Shown here: positions 1 through 35,356 of the stretch, in pieces
How positions within the stretch are numbered: the stretch's first letter is position 1
How the letters are laid out: each line of letters opens with the position of its first letter
Source: Cranoglanis bouderius
Taxonomy: Eukaryota > Chordata > Actinopteri > Siluriformes > Cranoglanididae
NCBI GenBank assembly: GCA_023630585.1
Contig: CM042552.1
Coordinates: forward strand, 3,720,001-3,784,000
Reading direction: 5' to 3'
DNA length: 64,000 nt
Translations under genes and position numbers: made by a program
Notes under the pieces: model-generated
Databases searched by the model: none
What the model was told of the DNA's origin: nothing
What the model saw: only the letters and a program-made list of their open reading frames with translations

Positions 1-22532
<22,532 letters not shown>

Positions 22533-23420
22533 TGTCACTTCCTGTCTTTTCCTCCCCCTTTAGTTTATCTTGGGTTTTTTTTTGTTTTTTTTTTTCTGAT
22601 ATGTTTTCACACAGTGTTAAGAGTTGCTAAGGAAGCTTTTGGATGCTGGACAGAAAAAAAAATCAATCGAGAATTTAATTGCAGTGAATAGCAGCTATAG
22701 CACGTCTCAAAGGGCAAACAGACATTTTCTTTTCTTTTATGTGGTTCATTCATTTTGCGGTTGCTGTAACGAGACAGGGAAAGGTTTACAGAGTTTTAGT
22801 CCCTTCTGTTTCTAATTTAATTTGCATTTTTAATCATTGTCTTGTTATTATTGTCTCCTGTGCCAGTTTTGTACTTATGGAAGCAAGGTGTGCAATCGTC
22901 TTGCGCATTTTTTTTTTTTTTTTTTTCTTTTCCTGTGGTTGGTATCAAAGCTTCGTTTACCTGTACATTGAATGGGGGGAAAAAAAAATTAAGAACCACG
23001 ACAAACTTGATTCTGTAAAGAATCTTCTAGTTGTTGCCTGGCCTTGTAAATGAGAAGATTGAGAAGTTAAATATATATGTAAAATATATGTATACAGTAT
23101 ATATAAAAGGGTGTAAAGCCAATATATACTGTGTATATATATATATATATACACACATGAATCTACTGTGTATATACATATGCTGTATATGTATATAGAC
23201 TTTATGGTGCTTTATCAGACACAGAGGATGTGTTGCTTGAATAAAGCACACCTGATGGAACTGTTGGAGCTATATTTTATTTACCAAGATACATTCCATA
23301 ATCTATCTAATGTCATTCTTGCATTTTTTTTTTTCTTCCTGTTTTTTGTTTGTCTTTCAGTTTTTTGCCTTGATTTATTTTAATATAGGATAACTTAATA
23401 AAGTTTTAATATGATTTAAT
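22533..23420 (+). other. usp34: USP34 3' UTR with polyadenylation signals
   Basis: The AT-rich sequence after the stop has AATAAA at 23240-23245 and again at 23397-23402, both on the plus strand. A TATATA/ATGTAT block (23070-23200) lies before them. A further plus-strand AATAAA at about 24552 could serve a longer UTR. Which signal is used cannot be seen from sequence. Confidence 0.55.
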
Positions 23421-25042
23421 TATGGACCAAGTCACCATGACAGACTGAAATTTCTTTGATTCGCATCTTTAACAGTCCATTGTCTTTATTGCACAATCCC
23501 ACATAAGTTAATTTTATATATGTGTATTGGGTTGAATTATTTTAATGCAGACAGATAGAGTTTAGGTTTAATTACCTTTTTACAGACAAAAAAAACAATA
23601 CTAAAATATTAACCATTTGTAGAGTTGCAGTTCACAGGAAGTATGGCTGTAACGATCCGACAGTTTGGATCGATTCATCACTTGATTATAAAATAGATTC
23701 TTATAAAATAAAAAAAATAAAAAGAACAAACAACTGTTGTGTAGAAAATAATTGTTAAATATTTTTAAACAGATGTGCAAATAGTGTAATAGGTTAGCAA
23801 GTTAATTTGTCCTCAGATTGCGAGCACGTTTATTCAACTATCGCTCCGAGGCTACTAAATCGAAGTGTATCGCATCGTAGCAGATTCGGTGATCTCGCCA
23901 GATATCGAATCGTCGCTTTATTTTTATCGAAATCGTGTGGAAGCCTGACGTTTACTCCTCGAAGGTAAGTGCATGAATACTTAATGTGGAAATGTTTACA
24001 ATCAGGAATTTCTAAAGGTATCCCTGCTGGAAAAAAAAAAAATAGAAACCCTCATGGAATTTGTAATGGTTTTAATGGAGACTGTAATGGTCCCTGTGAG
24101 TTTCTACTGGTAATTTGTTGCCTTCTATTGGTGGCATGTTGTGTGTAGTGGATACCATTTAGAGCCTACGTTCTTAATACGTCTTACTATGTAATGGAAG
24201 CCATTTGGTAATGTTTCACAGCTGATGCTTTGTAATGGTATCTGTAGTGGGAACCATTACAATTTCTGTGATGGTTTCTATTGTTGTTGTTTTTTTCAGC
24301 AGGGGTTACTTTAATTTGTGGTTTTTTTTTTTTTTTTCGTTTCTTTTTTAATAATTTGAGCTAAACAAGGTTATCAGTGAAATTTCTGCTCCACTATTAA
24401 CTATATATATATTTCTTTTTTCTCTAGACTACAGGACACACACCACTAAAACAGAAAACGTGTTTTTGTTTTATATAGCGTTTGTACTGGATCTGAAGCC
24501 GAACTTATGGCTAGTTCAGCTTTTGCTGTTTTTCTGGACTATATCATTTTCAATAAAGTCCTGGTTTAAATCCCTTTGTTATGCTTGGAAAGAAATGTCT
24601 ATATGTCCATCTTTATTAAAACAATTAGAAACATTCACTGTAATTCACTTAAACAGGAGCTAGGATGATGCTAACTTCCGCTAACGCGACTAGCATTTTT
24701 TTTAACCGTTATTTCAGCACCATGCTAACCCTCTAACGTCTTTCCTGGAGTAGCATGATTACCGTAAATCTGCTAACACGGTGGTATATGGACAAAAAGA
24801 GTGTATTACAATCTAGAAAATATAGCAGCCAAATCTTTAGGAGTATGAAAATGTAATAAATATGGTTTTTTAAATTAATCAATTTATTTATTTATTTTAA
24901 GTCAAAGCAAATCCTTCCCTATTCATGTGAAGAAGAAAAAAAACATTAACTTTTGGCCCTGAAACAGAACTATGCTTCAGTTTGCTGGCTTATACATAAG
25001 GTGTCTCAGTGATGTGTGTGATTTTAGACATGTAGCTGGTCC
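23403..25042. other. Convergent intergenic region and cadherin 3' UTR
   Basis: This lies between the USP34 poly(A) signal and the cadherin stop codon. A minus-strand AATAAA at 24612-24617 is the best candidate poly(A) signal for the cadherin gene, giving a 3' UTR of about 0.4 kb. The inverted-repeat element at 24022-24304 lies between. No other gene is seen. Confidence 0.5.
24022..24304. mobile_element. MITE-like element with about 35-bp terminal inverted repeats
   Basis: The left end is CCCTGCTGG, a run of A, then AATAGAAACC. The right end is the complement, GGTTTCTATTG, a T-rich run, then TTCAGCAGGG. The interior repeats TAATGG-type motifs in both orientations. At 283 bp with no ORF it looks like a non-autonomous DNA transposon. 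I could not define a clear target duplication. Confidence 0.6.
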
Positions 25043-25150
25043 TTAGAGGAAAGAGGTGACGTTGGCGCTGTTGTTTGAATCCATCACTTCCACTGTGTGC
25101 TTCTGAGACACTTCTGATTCTTTTATGTTGCTACACCAGCTTTGCTGATC
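25043..25150 (-). CDS. Cadherin last exon with PDZ-ligand-like C-terminus
   Basis: The acceptor TTTAAG lies after a T-rich tract. The exon gives 35 residues, DQQSWCSNIKESEVSQKHTV, then EVMDSNNSANVTSFL and TAA (25045-25043). The final SFL fits a class I PDZ ligand (S/T-x-hydrophobic). CDHR2 and CDHR5 tails bind the PDZ protein harmonin/USH1C in brush borders, so a similar partner is plausible. The exon lies 2.2 kb from the previous one; phase 0 fits, but transcripts would be needed to exclude another 3' end. Confidence 0.75.
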   Translation of the reverse strand, partial: DQQSWCSNIKESEVSQKHTVEVMDSNNSANVTSFL

Positions 25151-28100
25151 CTTAAACAAACCAAATAAAAAATAGAGTCATATGAATGATAAGTAAGGAA
25201 TAAAGCACTTGGGCTCATGCAGTTACAGGAAACTAATCAATATTCTGTTAACACACATTAAGTAAACTTCTCCAAAGGTTTTATGTAGTCAGGACTCATT
25301 TCCCCAGGGCCCTATTAACTTTATTACCTTTTAACTTTAAACACCATAGACTCATTTAAACGAAGATCAACATACATTAGTTTAAAATCCATCCTTCATC
25401 CACATTTGAAATTTCTGAATGTTATGAACCTGGAAAATGTACTATGTTGCACATGCAGAACCCTCATTTGTGCTGCTCTAAAAATAGATGTTAGTCTTCA
25501 TACACTTATACAGTTCAACTCCATGCATGAACAGTAGTGAAATGTATACACTAAACTGAAGAAATGCCACACTGTCGCCTATAAAACACATAAACAGTCA
25601 TAAAATGAACACGATATTAAGTATGAACATGTCCCAGCTCTCACTTATGCTGAAGCCCAACTCCAGCTTTAAATCCCCATGTGTTCATTATGCGCCATAT
25701 ACATCTGGGGAACATAGGACCCTGGGAACATGGATACGCTCCCCATTAGTTTGCCATACTTTTTAACTGTTTATAGTTGCATTTAATGTTGTCGAACTTC
25801 TACAGGACAAGTTAATCATGAAGTCTTTCCCATGACGGGAAAAATGTACTGACTGTTACAATGCACTAACACTGGAAACTCCTTCCATAATTATAGTCAG
25901 AGCTGCTGGTTTAGAAAATGAATCAGACCAAATCAGTATCAGGAAATCAACAGCGCTGTGGTACAAAGCAGTTTTTGAAACAGCCATACTTCGATGTGGA
26001 CAGTTTCTTCGTAATTCGTTTGGTTTGTATTTGGTTATTTTGGTATTCTTGATCAGACATTTTTAAAAGAATAGTTGAATTTCACTCCAAACATAACCTA
26101 TCATCCAGTCCATGCTTGGTGTCTGACTTTCGCTTCTTTCGTTTTGCACTGGAGCTATGAGACTAATAAAGCACACACGCAAACTAATACTGTCTAACCC
26201 TCCCAAATCTCAATATACTGCTTTATTATCATTAGTATCATTTCCAGCTTTGTGCTAGGAGGTGTGGAGATAGAAAGGGGTGGAGTCATAGCAAGCTGTA
26301 TGGATAAAAACTAATCGTGTTTGCCATCCCAAGATGGCCGCCTCATGTTCTAGTGTTGAGCAACATGGTGAAGTTTCGTTCGTGTTTGTTGAAGACAGTA
26401 AGTCCTGACCCAAGAGCTGGATGTGGTTTGAGGCAGAAACCTCTATTACTTGTTAGCTGCACAAACACCAGCACTGAATGTGCCTTGGCTGATCAACTAC
26501 ATTTGGGGTAAGTGGAATTTGGAGTATGTGTTATTCCTGATGCCCAAAGGATTCTGGGTTTTACCTTAATAAACCGCTAACATAAGTCAGTTTTAATGTT
26601 AATGAGAAATTGCAGCCAGTCAGTTTATAAATGTTGGGGGAAAAAATGATAACATAAAGCTAAAAGCCACAATAGCTTTAGTCTCAGACTCACAGGCTCC
26701 GCCCACTGAAGAGTCAGATATGTTTTGTACACTTTTCTGGCCAGTTCAAAAGTTTCAAAATGTTGAAGGTTGCAATCTTGTCATCTCTCCGTTTATCTTT
26801 GTGCTGGTGTTCAGAGGGAAAGTGTTGACCATGTGACACAGTGATCGTTCAGGAGAAAGATACAGTAACTGAATTTTAAAAAGTGCACAGATCCTGTGTT
26901 TAGGACTTATTTTTAAAAAGTTGCAGCTGAGAAGAAGTTAAGTGTTGTGAGTAAACAAGATAATCTCGCATGTTTGCTGACGGAATACAGGAAAATATCA
27001 GTGGCTGGTCTGCCTTGTCAGTCAAGTCGCCACTTTCCTTGAGAGTAGACGGACCTTCAACACATAGAGGTCTGGCTCTGAGACTAGTTTAGCTCCCTCT
27101 GCTGTTTTGATTTACATACTATAGAGTGCTATCTTATGCTAGTCACTGATTAGCCTGTTAGCTAGTGAACTGATTGCTAGCTACTGAGTAGTCTACAATA
27201 GCACCAAGACAGATGCTTGTCGCATTTTCAATATTTTCTAGCAGCTCTTTTTTTTTTTTTACAGTATAATGTAATCTGTTACACTGATACAGCAAGTGTT
27301 TTCTTTTATGATGACCGTTACCAATGGCAACAGTAGCATTTGGGATGTAGCCTGACCTGACTGTTCACTTACCTCCTGTTTAGCTTTAAATGTGTCTTCA
27401 TTAGTGAAGCTGTAGAAGACATTGAAACAAAATGTTAAAAGAGGATAGATCTCCAACACGCTCTAAAGTCCTAAAAACAAAATACATTGCTTCGAATACT
27501 TACACGCTACATCTCTCTGACTTTCCTATGTTAAAACTTTCTCTATCTGAATCGGTGTCTTTAATCTTCTTGAACCTGAGACAAACAAAACAAACAAAAT
27601 TTATTCTATGTTCACAACACCTCCATAACTCTATAACCAATCAGCAGTTTCATTTGAGGAAAGTTTGTTGTCTAACTGTGGTGGAGAAAACCTATAGCTA
27701 GTCAGAAGGACACTGTTGAAGTACTTACTTTATCACATAAACCACCACCAGCGTGATAAGTGCGATGAAGCTGAGTGCCAACAAGACACCAAGCACAATA
27801 GCAGTTGTTTCGGTAGAGTTTTCCTGTTCCTCAGATTCTTGCTCCACTCCTTCCAGTTCCACATCAGAACCGAACACTTTCTCCAGTTCAACTTTCACGC
27901 TCTCGCTTTCACTCTTTAGCTTCCTGTAGAAGTTACAACATATAAGATTTGGTTTTTGGGAGCTTTTTCTGTTTGGAGAGAGAATATCCATTGCTGTTTT
28001 GTGTAAGTAGAATCAGTATTTCATGTTAATGATTTAGTGCCCCTTATTGGCGTCATCTAGTTTAGTATTTGTCCTGTTAGTGTTGCTGTTTCGGTCTCTC

Positions 28101-31100
28101 TGTCATCACCATCACCAAGTCTTGGGGTAGCAGGGCTTCCATTAGCATGTTAATATGAGGCTAGTGATAAACATTCGGACTGCCTTTAACTGGAAAAGCT
28201 GTTGCTTGCGTTTGTTTATGTCTTTCACATTCTGAATTCCCAACACAAATTATGAGTTTGATGAAGATGTGAACTAAAAGTAATCGTTGTTTTGGTTACT
28301 GTATACACTGTCGACTATGTCTTGCCTTCACTTACTCGTGGACTTTGTTGGCGCTGATGGTCACGCCATCCGTGTCCACGGCGATGAAGCTGATGTACGT
28401 CTTCGCGTTTATTTTCGTCACACTTGAACGCATCTCGTTTCCGTTCTCGCCTTGTATGCTGATGATGTGCACGCTCCAACCGAGCACCTTCTCCAGAGAC
28501 CTGAGAGGGGAGGGGGTGGGGGGTCGGGTGTATGAGGGTGTAATAAGACCTTCTGCGTGATGCAGATTTGGTGATGTTCTCTTGCTAAATGAAACAATCT
28601 TAAGATTTAAGATAAACGATTTAAGTACGAGCGTAACACCGGAGCCCGCTTCATGTTAAAAAGGTAAGATACTTATCACTGAAAACTCAACTCCAATAAA
28701 TGTTTTAGGTTAAAGAAAATGCTTGTTTTTAACTAGAATACTTGTAAAATCCTGAGTGGAAAGTACTCACTTCTGAGTTTCTGTAATCTTCGCCTCGACA
28801 GTGTGAACGGGCTGGTTCAGCGTGATCACCACGATGTTCTCGCTGGTGCTGCTTTTCACGTGGATCTGGAAGAGACACGCACAGGGTTACATAAAAACAA
28901 TTTGAACAAGGCAAAATCAGATCTTCTGGTGTTCTTCTAGTGACGGATCCACAGTGACAATAAAGTAATACTGCTGACATTGAAACGGAAAAAATTCACC
29001 TGACCAAGAGGTGTTTTAAAAAAAAATAATAAAACCCAACGGAAAATACAGCATTTTGCCAAAGTGACCAGGTTTAGCTGATTTATAGTGGATTTCTAGT
29101 GCAGTGGATTGGTATAGACTGTCAGGAAGTTGTGTCTCGGGGACTTGCCTGTATTTCAGCAGTTGCAGAAAGTCCGTGTCCATCTGTGGCTTTAACATGA
29201 GTGGTTACTGTTTTGCCACCCATTCCTGTTAAATCCAGCACATAGACCTGACCGGAGGTACTCTCAATTCCCAGCAGTGAACTGGACTCCTGCAGGGAAT
29301 AACGGAGCTCCTCAGTATCGTCAGGGTCCAACGCCTATAGGGAAACAAAAAGTAGACCAGGGATTAGTCCAAATTCCAGTGGGGAACTCAGCTGAGTGTT
29401 ACTAAGACAGCCCCAGTGAATGAAGCGTGGCCTGTCAGTCCCAAAGAAGGACGTGGGTCCTTACACTCATCATAGCTAGCTCACATCAAAACAGCTCATA
29501 ATCCTATTGTGTTTAAAAGTTGGCATCTTTCGATGGACATTGGATTGCTGATAACATATCAAAGCAGCACATGACACTGTCTCCTACCTTCACGGTCACT
29601 ACTGGATATCTGAACGGGGCGGCGCTGAAGATTTCTGCCGTATACTTTTCACGTTCAAAGACAGGAGTCTCGTTCACGTCTTCTACCTGAATCACCACCT
29701 AGTGGGGCACAAATAATAAGAACGTTCACATCATTCCAACATAATTAAAGCCAAGAGCTGTCTTAACCTTAACCTGCATTTGGTCACATTACTGAATATT
29801 GTTGGGTTTTGTGTTTAGGGCTGGATATATGGGTTATTACCGTGGTTTTAGCTGTATTGGGAGGAGTCCTGGAGTCAGTGGCTTCCATGTTAATGATATA
29901 CATTTCCTTTTCTTCTTTATCCAGTGACTTAAGAGTTTTGATAGCGCCAGTTGAACTGTTCACAGTGAACAGGTCTGTGTGTGACATCAGACTATAAGTG
30001 ACCTGGATCAGCTGGCTTCCTGTTAGCGCTTTGACCTCACCCACATTTGTTTCACTTGGTTCGTTCTCCTTTACTGAGAAGAAGTAGGTGGAGTTCTCAA
30101 AGACGATGCCTTCCGTCATCGAGATGGTTATCACCTCGATCGTGACCGTCGCTATCAAGGGAGAAAGATACGATCTACAACCATATCCATCTACATTTTC
30201 CATCAAATTTTGTGAGTAGGTGTTGGGGATAAAAGTGGACGTGGGTTATACACTGTACAGACCTGTAGCGTTCAGGGATGGCGTTCCATGATCCTCTGCT
30301 AGAACGATAAGCTGTATATCCATGCACTCAGTGATGTTAGTAAGGTCACGAGTCCAGGTGATGGCTCCTGTCTCAGGATTCAAATCCACCATGTCAGAGT
30401 CCTTGGAGAACCTGGAGATAGAAATATTTACAGAACATATCTATTCATTCATTTGCTATTCAAATATCTTTTATTTAACCACATGTTTTGATGACTTTCT
30501 CATTCATAATGGTTCTATTGTACATTCTGGTTTTAACCATCCTTGTCCTCTATTCTAACAGCATTATTATTTTTCTCTAAGTTCTGACCTGTAAGCGATG
30601 AGAGAGTTGTTCCCAGCATCTTGATCCGTAGCAGACACGGTTAACACCAGATCTCCTTTTTTAACATCTTTAGCCAAAACAAGTGCTGAGTAGGAAGGCT
30701 GACTGAAGACCGGCGCATTGTCATTAACATCAGTCACAATAACCGTCAGTGTGGTAATGTTCTAGGGGAATCAAGATCAGATTCAGTTGACTAGCGTGAA
30801 AGAAATTAGGCAGTTGTATGATAGCCGAGGGCTAAAATTAGCCGTTTTCTTATTGGACATAAAGGAAAAACCTCCTGTAATGAGATTTACAAGTGTCTTT
30901 ACATACATTACTCTGTAAAGACCAAAGAAAAACTATTTACATGTCTCGAGGGCATGCCATAATCGCTCGCCACAAGGACCAAATCATAAATCTCTTGTTT
31001 CTCTCGATCTAGTGTCCCAGTCACCATCAGAGTCCCATCCTGAAAGACAGAATAGTGAGCAAAGTGTACCTAGAATCTTTGGTTATAATTTGCATTAAAA

Positions 31101-34100
31101 AGAACATGTCTGTGGAAGAAATATGCTTTTGAAAGTGTTAACCCCCTCACCGTTTTGAAGCCAAAGACATCATCATAGGAGTATGTGGTTAAGGTGACCT
31201 CTCCATTCAAGCCGATGTCACGGTCACTAACTTGGATTTGAGTCACCTTGCCTGTTTTGTCTTCAGGGATCATTATAGGATTTTGGAACTCTGAATATTG
31301 TGGGTTGTTGTCGTTGACATCCAGAACTGTTATGTTGATCTGGGCCGTGGCGCTCAAGCCATTGACGGGCTGATCTACAGCCACCACCTGTGGAGGCAAA
31401 AATAAAAACAGGGAGGTTTATATCAGCTGGTAATTAGGTTCGGTTAAAGGAGCGTTGAAGCCATTTGAATTTCTGTTTTGAATTTTTTTTTATCAAATTG
31501 AGGCAAAAAAAAACCCAACATGAAAATGAGTCGAACCTCTATAACGTAGTTGTCTCTTGTCTCTCTGTCAAGGCTGGAATTACTCAGCAGGTGGACCACG
31601 CCTTCATCGTTAATACTGAAAACATCACTGGTCAAAAGGAAGTGCCCATTGGAGAATCCACCCTTCAGAGGAAGGAAGCAGGACAGAAAATATTTAATTT
31701 TAAATATTTAATTAAATATTATTTTTTTTCTTAAACTAAAAACTACACAGCTAATACTAATATTCATTGAAGCTAGCAAAAATGTTATCATGGAACCTTG
31801 ATGGCATTGTTTGGTCAAATTTCTAAAGCACTTACTGGCACACGCAAAAACGTCTTCACTATTTTTCCTCCCCAATTTGGTCACCTGCCAATTCCCACCC
31901 ACCAGCCAGCTCTCCCCTATCATATGACAACTACCAACTGGGGGAGAGAGATTGACACAGGAGTGAGAGTATGCCATCCCTTCACCCAGAGAAAACAACC
32001 AACTTTTCTCCCTTAGCTCCTAGTCACAAGTGGCTGTGCCAGCATCTGGATTCAGATCTGCCAACATGTGGGTTTAACGTTCCTTTACTTTCCATTACTC
32101 CCTGTATCTCACCTCATTCTCATCCGTGACCTCAAGTGACACAAGTGGAGATCCAGGAGCTATATTCTCATAGACAGCTACGTCATATTGATCCTTGCTA
32201 AACTTTGGAGCTTTGTCATTTACATCTTCCACCAGTACAACCACCATTGCACTGCCTGTAAGAGATGGACTGCCTCCATCCCTCCCTTCCACTTCCAGGC
32301 TATATTTCTTTGCCTTGCCGTAGTCCAGCTTTTGAGCCACGCTTATTATCCCAGATACGTCGTCTATGGAAAAGACTGCGGGTGGAGAAGGTGGCTCCTG
32401 CTTGGCAATGTGATAGGTCACTTTACCATTGGGACCTTCATCTTTGTCGGTCGCATTGATAACAATCACGTTCATTCCAATGGTGGCATTTTCTAAGACA
32501 CTGGCCTCATACTGCTGTGTGGAAAAGACGGGGGCATTATCATTGACGTCGGTTAACGTGACCACCACGGACGCCGTTGCTGAGAGTGGTGGTCGACCTT
32601 GATCTTGGGCGACCACTGTGAGGCTGTACTTGTCCTGGGTTTCTCTGTCCAGTGCTGCCACTACGATGATTAAACCTGTTTCTGAATTCATGCTAAACAT
32701 CCCAGCTGAACCCTCCAGACTGTACCGTATTTCAGCATTTAACCCTGAATCTGCATCCGTGGCTTGTACGTATGTCACGTTGGCTCCAATCGCTGCGTCC
32801 TCTGGGATGTTAATGGCGATTGAGCTGGAGGCAAACTTAGGACTATTGTCGTTGATGTCCAAAACTTCGACCAGAACCGAGGCTTCATCGCGGTTAGTGC
32901 CATCCGAAATAGACACCTGGACGGTGTAGTTCGTCTGGGCCTCGTAGTCTAGTTTGTCTTTTGTCGTGAGCATTCCAGTCAGCTGGTCTACGGAGAACTT
33001 GTCTGCTTCCGTCTCGACGGTTAAGGTGACAGGAACGTCAGGGAACACAGACAGGAAAGTCACCTGGAGATCAAAACATGGACATTGTAATCTTTAAACT
33101 CTAACTGCTTACAGGAAATAGACTTCCTTCTTCCTTCATTTCACCCTCAAAGATCTTGTAAATGATTAGCTTTTATGTTTCGTGGAGAAACCACAATTCT
33201 ACAACATTGTGCACATGAATTAGTGTAAAAATATATTCACAAAGATCTCTATTAGTGAACACAGAATTGGCTATAAGACGGACATATATCATGTTAAAGC
33301 TAGAGATCATACCCAGCATCGGTATTGGGCCAATTACATTTACGGCATTTGGCGGGTGCCCTTATCCAGAGCGACGTATATTTATCTCATTTATACAACT
33401 GAGCAGTTGAGGGTTAAGGGCCTTGTTCAAGGGCCCAGCAGTGGCAGCTTGATGGTGCTGGGATTTGAACTCACAACCTTCCAATCAGTAGGCCAAAGTC
33501 TTAACCACTGAGCGACAACTACCCTAACAAATACCCAGTACCAGTAAAAAAAAATGGTGAACCAGATATCTGTGAAAAAAAAGGACAAATCTGAAGATCT
33601 GATCCTTTTACAAATATAGCCTGAATTATCAGAGAATTATTTGTAGTGCAAAAAAGTTGTGTGGGCGAACATTAACACCCAGTGACGTATTCAGCAAAGC
33701 AAATGTCTCTTGTACCCTTTTTTAGATTCTTTCTGGAACTGGAAATGTTTACATATAAAGAGACTTTTAAGAGATTTGTTTTTTGTTAGGATTGATTTTA
33801 TTATTATGTGAAGTTTTTAAAGTAAAAATATCAGTTGGGTATGGATATCGGCCGATACTCAAGATTTCAGTATCAGTATCAGAAAAGAAATACTGCTATC
33901 ATGCCGTCTCTAGTTAAAGCAGTTATCTGCAGTATGGAGTCTAAAACGTCACCTTGACAATTTCTGCCCCTGCCTCTTGCTCTTCCTCTACTTTCCCTTG
34001 ATATGTTTTCTGAAGGAAATGTGGACGAGAGTCTCCAGGTGCCTTAATGTCCACGAGAACAGAGGAAGATAGGCTCACGCTGCCCCCTGTAGTGATGGAG

Positions 34101-34561
34101 GATAATGAAAACTTCAGATGTTTTTTTTTTCCTCCAATTCTTTTGAAAAGATGAAGTAAAACAAAACACCTGACTTACCATCTTTTGCGGTCACGTACAA
34201 CAAAAACTGGAGGATCTTGTTCTCCAGAACTGGGATGGTTTTGTTTAACGATATCTCGCCGGTGTTTTCATTTATGCCAAAATAGCCCTCTTCATTCCCA
34301 AAGTCAATGAAGTATCTGATTTGCCCGTTCGGTCCCTCGTCTAGATCCGTTGCTTCTACCTGTACATGGTAAAGAAATACTAGTGTCAAGACGAGGTTAT
34401 TCATAGTGAACATTAAAAAAATCATTTGCTATGTTAGGATAGATTGAGCTATATGCTTGGAAAAAAAAGATGCAAATACAAGAAAATAAAATACAGTTAA
34501 AGGTAAGCTTTAAAGTTTTTATTGCTTTCTGGTGGTTTTGTACTCAGATGTAATGGGTACT

Positions 34562-34598
<37 letters not shown>

Positions 34599-35266
34599 CA
34601 TGCAAATCATAGTATGAAGTGTTTTAATACTTTAACAGGTCATTTGTAGCTGATTCTAGATGTAATTAATGAGTTTCTAATGAGATAAGAAGGAGTTTGA
34701 TGGTGTCTTGTGGTGACTTTGTGGTAAACTTTGGTTTAATGGTGATTCACTTGACCAAATGGACTAATGTTATGTTTGTATATGTAATGAAATATGAAAG
34801 CACGGATATGCAGCGTTTATGATTATCTGTGATCCATGGTTCTCAAAGCGGGGTTCATGAAGCATAGCCAGATGGTCTGGGATTATTTGATTTAGTTGTG
34901 GCAGAAATCACAAGCCAACATTATCAAAGTTATCATATTAATTATTGACATCTTATAGTTATCTGGTCACCTGATTTCAGCGAGTTTAATCCAAAGCTCA
35001 TTAACTTGAAATCAACTTAAATCGAATGACTGTTTTAATAAAACTGTGTTCCGTTAGTGGAAAATCCGTGGTGTAAAAAGCTCTAACAAACCATTAGGAC
35101 CATTATATAATGTTTAATGGAAACCATTAGGCTAATTCTTATTAAGAGGAAATTTTTTCGGTAGCGAACTCTTTGACAGCACAACCCAAAAAAAGTCATA
35201 AATATAGAATGATCATGATTCATGTAGTGCTTTAAAAACCAGTAAAACATTTGTCGTTATGTAGTT

Positions 35267-35356
<90 letters not shown>

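Noticed and set aside
26317..26511. 64-codon plus-strand reading in the last cadherin intron
   Set aside because: No domain, no splice context and antisense to the host gene; likely chance or an old repeat.
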